This document shows, piece after piece, positions 24,474-28,616 of a DNA stretch of 28,616 bases. The translations under genes were made by a program, and so were the position numbers. This DNA comes from Sulfurimonas sp. (GTDB taxonomy: Bacteria > Campylobacterota > Campylobacteria > Campylobacterales > Sulfurimonadaceae), in NCBI GenBank assembly GCA_027056465.1, contig JALUKS010000092.1:1-28616 (forward strand), read 5' to 3'. The notes beneath the pieces were generated by a model that ran no database searches, was not told the origin of the DNA, and saw nothing but the letters and a program-made list of their open reading frames with translations. Within the stretch, counting starts at the first letter, position 1; each line of letters begins with the position of its first letter.

Positions 24474-25556
24474 TTGCTTGTACATATCTGCTGTAGTGTT
24501 GACTCACACTTTTTCTTAGAAAAATTACAAAAGGATTACCCAGAGGAAAAACTTACTGGTTTCTTTTATGACCCCAATATTCACCCCTACTCCGAATACC
24601 AACTGCGTTTGCTTGATGTACAGAGAAGTTGTAAAAAACTTGGTATTGATTTACTTGAGGGCAAATACGATTATGAAAACTGGCTTCAAGCTGTCCGTGG
24701 ACTTGAAAAAGAGCCTGAAAAAGGTGCTCGTTGTGAAGTCTGTTTTGATAAGCGTTTCTCTGTAAGTGCAGAAAAAGCCCTAGAGCTTGGGGAGAAAAAG
24801 ATTACTACCACCCTACTCGTAAGTCCTCTGAAGTCTCAAGAGCAGCTCAAACGTGTAGGTGATGCTTTTTATGAGAAAAATGGTGTAGAGTTTATAGCAG
24901 TTGATTACAGAAGTGGTGGTGGAAGTCAAGACCAATCTCGTGTGACAAAAGAGGAGCAACTCTACCGACAAGACTACTGTGGCTGTATCTTTGGGCTTAC
25001 TATGCAACGCGAGCAACAAGAGAAACTTATGGATGAGATGTTTTCCCCTCTCTCTGGAGCAATTCTTCCAGCTTCCATAGAAGAACGCATAGAGTTATAT
25101 ACTCTACGTAATCAGCTTGAAGATGAAGGCAAAGAGTATAAAATCATCAAACAGAAGTTCTTAAACTATAGAGAGTTTAACTTCAAGGTCATTAAAGGTA
25201 AAACAAATGTTCTCGATGCTTATGCTCTTTCATACTCGACACTTCCACGTAAACGTGCGCAAGGAAAAGTAGAATATTCAGTAGCTGGTGTCCACTATTT
25301 TAACCGTGAAGAGATAAAATTCATCACTTTAGAGTTTTATAATGAGCAAAATTCCACTCATTATAAAACGATTAAAGAACTTATTTATACGCCTCTTTCT
25401 CAAGAAAAAGAGTTGGCATTTCGAGCTAAAATCAACAAGACAAACTACGACTTAAGCCCTATTATTGTGATGCAAGAGATACCTGAAGGAAAACTCACAA
25501 TCACTCTTGATTCTAAAACTTATGAAGACACAAAAGAAAAACTAATCATTCTATAA
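24474..25556 (+). CDS. queH: Epoxyqueuosine reductase QueH with long C-terminal extension
   Basis: QueH reduces epoxyqueuosine in tRNA to queuosine, the final step of that wobble-base modification, replacing the cobalamin enzyme QueG. The N-terminal half (about 1-185) carries the family cysteines: HICC (C6, C7), RCEVCF (C87, C90) and YCGC (C169, C171), which bind iron-sulphur and an extra metal. The start is TTG 24474: AAAGGG sits five bases upstream, and the family begins directly at this HICC segment. Residues about 190-360 form an extension with no motif I recognise, containing NFKVIKGKTNVLDAY and ending in beta-rich sequence. It may bind tRNA. It stands alone between cyclophilin and fabZ. 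Confidence 0.88.
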   Translation: MLVHICCSVDSHFFLEKLQKDYPEEKLTGFFYDPNIHPYSEYQLRLLDVQRSCKKLGIDLLEGKYDYENWLQAVRGLEKEPEKGARCEVCFDKRFSVSAEKALELGEKKITTTLLVSPLKSQEQLKRVGDAFYEKNGVEFIAVDYRSGGGSQDQSRVTKEEQLYRQDYCGCIFGLTMQREQQEKLMDEMFSPLSGAILPASIEERIELYTLRNQLEDEGKEYKIIKQKFLNYREFNFKVIKGKTNVLDAYALSYSTLPRKRAQGKVEYSVAGVHYFNREEIKFITLEFYNEQNSTHYKTIKELIYTPLSQEKELAFRAKINKTNYDLSPIIVMQEIPEGKLTITLDSKTYEDTKEKLIIL

Positions 25557-25588
25557 TCTTTTTTTAGATAAAATGCCTAAAATAAAAA

Positions 25589-25594
25589 TATAAT
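25589..25594 (+). promoter_or_regulatory. Putative -10 element of the fabZ-lpxA-clpX-mreB run
   Basis: TATAAT 20 bases before the fabZ ATG in the 57-base queH/fabZ gap, followed by AAAGG (25601-25605) as ribosome-binding site. This implies a leader of about 13 bases. Confidence 0.45.
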
Positions 25595-25613
25595 TTATCA
25601 AAAGGCTTTTCTA

Positions 25614-26060
25614 ATGATTATGGATGTTATGGAAATACAAAAAATCTTACCACACCGCTACCCTTTTTTACTCGTTGACCGTGTAACTGAGCTTACAAAA
25701 AACGAGTCAACTATTGCATACAAAAATGTATCTATCTCTGAACCTGTTTTTCAAGGTCATTTTCCTGATCATCCTATCTACCCTGGTGTGATGATTTTAG
25801 AGGGTATGGCACAAGCTGGTGGTATCTTAGCGTTTGAGAGCATGGATATGACAAAAGAAGAAGCAGCTGAGAAAGTTGTCTACTTCATGAGCATAGACAA
25901 GGCTAAATTTCGCGCTCCTGTTCGCCCTGGTGATAAACTAGAGTATCACCTCTCAGTTATCAAAAACAAGGGTGCCATTTGGATACTTGATGGAAAAGCT
26001 TATGTTGATGGTACACTTGTTTCTCAAGCTGAACTTAAAGCAATGATTGTAGATAAATAA
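25614..26060 (+). CDS. fabZ: (3R)-hydroxyacyl-ACP dehydratase FabZ
   Basis: FabZ dehydrates 3-hydroxyacyl-ACP in type II fatty-acid elongation. The 148-residue hotdog protein has LPHRYPFLLVDR (12-23) and the active-site helix GHFPDHPIYPGVMILEGMAQ (48-67), with catalytic H49 and E63. It leads a tight run with lpxA nine bases downstream; the pairing makes sense because both act on the 3-hydroxyacyl-ACP pool that feeds membrane lipid and lipid A synthesis. In-frame ATGs at codons 3 and 6 are alternatives, but AAAGG is best placed for the first. Confidence 0.96.
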   Translation: MIMDVMEIQKILPHRYPFLLVDRVTELTKNESTIAYKNVSISEPVFQGHFPDHPIYPGVMILEGMAQAGGILAFESMDMTKEEAAEKVVYFMSIDKAKFRAPVRPGDKLEYHLSVIKNKGAIWILDGKAYVDGTLVSQAELKAMIVDK

Positions 26061-26069
26061 GCCTAACGT

Positions 26070-26864
26070 ATGTCAAATATATCTAAACTTGCAGTTATCG
26101 AAGATGGTGCTGTAATTGGGAAAAATGTCGAAATAGGACCTTTTTGTTTTATCTCTAGTCAAGCAATTATCGGTGATGGTACAACTATCGCAGCGAGTAG
26201 TTGTATCTATGGTAAAACGACTATTGGCAAGGAAAATCGTATCTTTTCTCATACAGTCATTGGGAGTATTCCTCAAGACCTTAAGTTTAATGGTGAAGAT
26301 GTTGAGCTTATCATTGGGGATAACAATACTATCCGAGAGTTTACACTTTTCAACCCAGGAACTAAGGGTGGTGGCAGTAAGACTATCGTAGGAAGTCACA
26401 ACCTTTTTATGGGGTATGTTCACTTAGGTCACGATGTTATCATCGGGAACCACTGTATATTAGCAAATGCAGCTACACTTGCAGGTCATGTAGAACTAGG
26501 CGATTATGTTGTTATCGGTGGAATGACACCTATTCATCAATTTATACACATTGGTGATTATGCCATGGTTGGTGGAGCAAGTGCATTAGCACAAGATGTA
26601 CCACCATTTTGTATGGCTGAAGGAAATCGTGCAATTTTAAGAGGACTTAACCTTACAGGTCTTCGTCGTCAGCTAGAGAGAGAAGATATAAATGCTCTTA
26701 AGTCTGCTTATAGAGATCTTTTTGAGTCAGGACAACCACTCAAAGAGACAGCAAGCAGACTTTTGGAAGAGACAAAAAATCATCATGTCAATGACTTGTG
26801 TGATTTTGTTTTAAAAACTAAACGCGGGATTCCGTTTGAAAGGAAAAATATAGATGATAAATAA
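26070..26864 (+). CDS. lpxA: UDP-N-acetylglucosamine acyltransferase LpxA
   Basis: LpxA transfers a 3-hydroxyacyl chain from ACP to UDP-GlcNAc, the first step of lipid A synthesis. The 264-residue protein shows a left-handed beta-helix of hexapeptide repeats (about 1-185), the catalytic histidine H121 in YVHLGHDVIIGN, and GGMTPIHQF (150-158). A helical C-terminal domain begins near RGLNLTGLRR (191-200). Length and layout are normal. Its end overlaps the clpX start by 11 bases. Confidence 0.96.
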   Translation: MSNISKLAVIEDGAVIGKNVEIGPFCFISSQAIIGDGTTIAASSCIYGKTTIGKENRIFSHTVIGSIPQDLKFNGEDVELIIGDNNTIREFTLFNPGTKGGGSKTIVGSHNLFMGYVHLGHDVIIGNHCILANAATLAGHVELGDYVVIGGMTPIHQFIHIGDYAMVGGASALAQDVPPFCMAEGNRAILRGLNLTGLRRQLEREDINALKSAYRDLFESGQPLKETASRLLEETKNHHVNDLCDFVLKTKRGIPFERKNIDDK

Positions 26865-28098
26865 ACATTGTAGTTTTTGTGATGCGACAGAGAGTGAGAA
26901 AAATCCACTGATAGCGGGTAATGGTGTTTACATCTGTAAAAACTGTGTCTCTTCTGCATATAAAATTATGTTTGGTGATGCAACAGTTGCACAAACAGAA
27001 CAAAATGAAGAGCTTCTCGAAGCAGTAAATAATCTTATGACTCCAAAAGAGTTAGATAAATTTCTTGGTGATTATATCATCGGTCAAGAGCGAGCTAGAA
27101 AGCTCTTAAGTGTAGCCGTCTACAACCATTACAAACGTATTTTCAAAACACATGAGCTTGAAGATAAAGAAACAGAGATAGCAAAGTCAAATGTTTTACT
27201 TATAGGGCCAACTGGTTCTGGAAAAACACTTATGGCACAAACGATTGCTCGTGTTTTAAATGTACCTATCGCTATTGCCGATGCAACAAGTCTTACTGAA
27301 GCTGGCTATGTTGGTGAGGATGTTGAAAATATTTTAACAAAACTGATTCAAGCAGCTGATGGTGATGTTGAGCGTGCGCAAAAGGGAATCATCTTTTTAG
27401 ATGAAGTAGATAAAGTCGCTCGTATGAGTGAGAATCGTTCTATCACTCGTGATGTTTCAGGAGAAGGTGTACAACAAGCTCTTCTAAAAATCATCGAAGG
27501 TGCATCAGTGAACATTCCACCAAAAGGTGGACGCAAACACCCTAATCAAGAGTTCACTTCTATTGACACGACAAATATTTTGTTTATTTGTGGTGGTGCC
27601 TTTGATGGTCTTGAAGATATACTCAAACGTAAAGTGGGAGAAAATGTCCTCGGTTTTGGGCATGAAAAGAAGACAAAAGATGAGAAGAAACCTACATTTG
27701 ATATGGTTGAGCCTGATGATTTAGTACATTTTGGTCTTATTCCTGAGCTTGTTGGGCGTCTTCCTATCATCGCGTCTTTGAGCGAAATCAGCGAAGCAGA
27801 TATGGTTCGCATTCTTACAGAACCTAAAAACTCACTTATCAAACAGTACCAAAAACTCTTTTCTATAGATGAAGTTGAGCTAAACTTTGAAGAAGAAGCA
27901 CTCTTAGCCATCGCTAAAAAGTCTATCAAACGTAAGACTGGTGCTCGTGGACTTCGTGCCATATTAGAAGAGAACATGATAGATATTATGTATGAACTTC
28001 CTGAGTATCCAGGGTATGAAGTACTTATAACAAAAGAAGTAATAGACGATGGTGCAGAACCTGTTTACATTAAAAAATCTACAAAAAAAATAGCCTAA
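26854..28098 (+). CDS. clpX: ATP-dependent Clp protease unfoldase ClpX
   Basis: ClpX is the AAA+ unfoldase that feeds substrates to ClpP. The 414-residue protein has the N-terminal zinc-binding domain (C6, C9, C28, C31), Walker A GPTGSGKT (118-125), pore loop GYVG (151-154), Walker B IIFLDEVDK (D183, E184) and the RKH loop (227-229). The ClpP-docking loop reads LGF (266-268) rather than the IGF of Escherichia coli, a conservative change. Sensor-2 lies in GARGLRAILE. clpP is not in this window. The ATG is preceded by AAAGGA inside the end of lpxA, so translation is likely coupled. Confidence 0.97.
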   Translation: MINKHCSFCDATESEKNPLIAGNGVYICKNCVSSAYKIMFGDATVAQTEQNEELLEAVNNLMTPKELDKFLGDYIIGQERARKLLSVAVYNHYKRIFKTHELEDKETEIAKSNVLLIGPTGSGKTLMAQTIARVLNVPIAIADATSLTEAGYVGEDVENILTKLIQAADGDVERAQKGIIFLDEVDKVARMSENRSITRDVSGEGVQQALLKIIEGASVNIPPKGGRKHPNQEFTSIDTTNILFICGGAFDGLEDILKRKVGENVLGFGHEKKTKDEKKPTFDMVEPDDLVHFGLIPELVGRLPIIASLSEISEADMVRILTEPKNSLIKQYQKLFSIDEVELNFEEEALLAIAKKSIKRKTGARGLRAILEENMIDIMYELPEYPGYEVLITKEVIDDGAEPVYIKKSTKKIA

Positions 28099-28108
28099 GG
28101 GAATATAA

Positions 28109-28616
28109 ATGATATTTAACAAAATAGTTGGACTCTTTTCAAATGACCTCTCAATAGATTTAGGAACGGCAAATACTATTGTTATTGCAAAGGGACGTGG
28201 TATTATCATTAACGAGCCATCTGTTGTTGCTGTTAAGACTGAAAAATATGGACAGACTCGTGTTCTTGCTGTTGGACATGAAGCAAAAGATATGGTCGGA
28301 AAAACTCCGGGAAATATCAGAGCCATTCGCCCTATGCGAGATGGTGTTATTGCTGACTTTGACATGACTGAGAAGATGATTCGCAAGTTCATCGAAAAAG
28401 CTCATGGTCGTAGTTCATTAATTTCACCTCGTATCATTATCTGTGTACCTTATGGTCTTACTCAGGTTGAGCGTAAAGCTGTTCGTGAATCTGCTTTAAG
28501 TGCTGGTGCTCGTGAGGTATTCCTCATTGAAGAACCTATGGCTGCTGCTATTGGTGCGGGTGTAGATATTCGTGAGCCTCAAGGGCATCTCGTTGTAGAT
28601 ATAGGTGGTGGTACTA
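28109..28616 (+). CDS. mreB: Rod-shape protein MreB, N-terminal part (cut by window edge)
   Basis: MreB is the actin-like filament protein that guides lateral cell-wall synthesis. The first 169 codons are visible. They include the amphipathic start IFNKIVGLFSNDLSIDLGT, the phosphate-1 loop SIDLGTANT, and MVGKTPGNI, RPMRDGVIADFDMTE, VPYGLTQVERKAV, EEPMAAAIGAGV and the phosphate-2 motif VVDIGGGT at the window edge. The ATG follows AAGGGA and lies 10 bases after clpX. The fabZ-lpxA-clpX-mreB order is, as I recall, shared with Campylobacter. Confidence 0.96.
   Translation, partial: MIFNKIVGLFSNDLSIDLGTANTIVIAKGRGIIINEPSVVAVKTEKYGQTRVLAVGHEAKDMVGKTPGNIRAIRPMRDGVIADFDMTEKMIRKFIEKAHGRSSLISPRIIICVPYGLTQVERKAVRESALSAGAREVFLIEEPMAAAIGAGVDIREPQGHLVVDIGGGT

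Noticed and set aside
1..28616. Mobile elements, CRISPR arrays, tRNA/rRNA genes or a horizontally acquired island
   Set aside because: No transposase, integrase, direct-repeat arrays or RNA gene signatures were seen, and base use looks uniform across the window by eye.

Overview
The window is an AT-rich, gene-dense chromosomal stretch from a Campylobacterota (Epsilonproteobacteria) genome. The best fit is a free-living, Sulfurimonas/Sulfuricurvum-like member. Several features point there: an orthologue of the epsilon-specific regulator HsrA/CosR, a ferredoxin-ppx gene pair, a fabZ-lpxA-clpX-mreB run, a MutS with a C-terminal HNH nuclease (MutS7 type), a NarB-type nitrate reductase and a Bat (von Willebrand A) operon. 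I see no tRNA, rRNA, CRISPR array, insertion sequence or prophage. No gene-free stretch exceeds 300 bases. Species-level assignment is inference.

Layout. (1) 1-3473: the start of nadA on the minus strand, diverging from plsY-folB, then a response regulator and sensor kinase separated by an intrinsic terminator. (2) 3554-5277: a 2[4Fe-4S] ferredoxin and a Ppx/GppA phosphatase, converging on bamA (minus). (3) 7640-8470: tyrA, whose end overlaps the end of batD. (4) 8467-13881, minus: the operon DUF58 - small membrane protein - batA - batB/C fusion - batD. No moxR ATPase gene is next to it. An imperfect 30-base palindrome sits at its likely promoter. (5) 13961-17961: narB (minus) diverging from a SulP anion transporter. 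(6) 18004-23690, minus: a J-domain-like membrane protein, mutS7, the flagellar L-ring gene flgH and a transglutaminase-like exported protein, packed as one run. A -24/-12 (sigma-54) promoter match lies just in front of flgH. (7) 23864-28616, plus: cyclophilin, queH, then fabZ-lpxA-clpX and a truncated mreB.

Most genes are housekeeping: NAD, phospholipid, folate, tyrosine, fatty acid, lipid A and queuosine synthesis, outer-membrane assembly, proteolysis and cell shape. The parts most worth a second look are five. The HsrA/CosR orthologue here keeps a complete phosphorylation site and sits beside a kinase, whereas the pathogen versions are known as atypical orphans. The MutS7-HNH protein may be a self-contained mismatch-repair enzyme. 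The J-domain protein has HYD in place of HPD. The sigma-54 site would start flgH mRNA exactly at its start codon. The palindrome in front of the Bat operon has no known owner.

Start codons were chosen by ribosome-binding site, upstream in-frame stops and family N-termini. nadA and ppx start with GTG; sulP, queH and the transglutaminase-like gene most likely start with TTG. Family assignments rest on motifs read by eye, without database searches.
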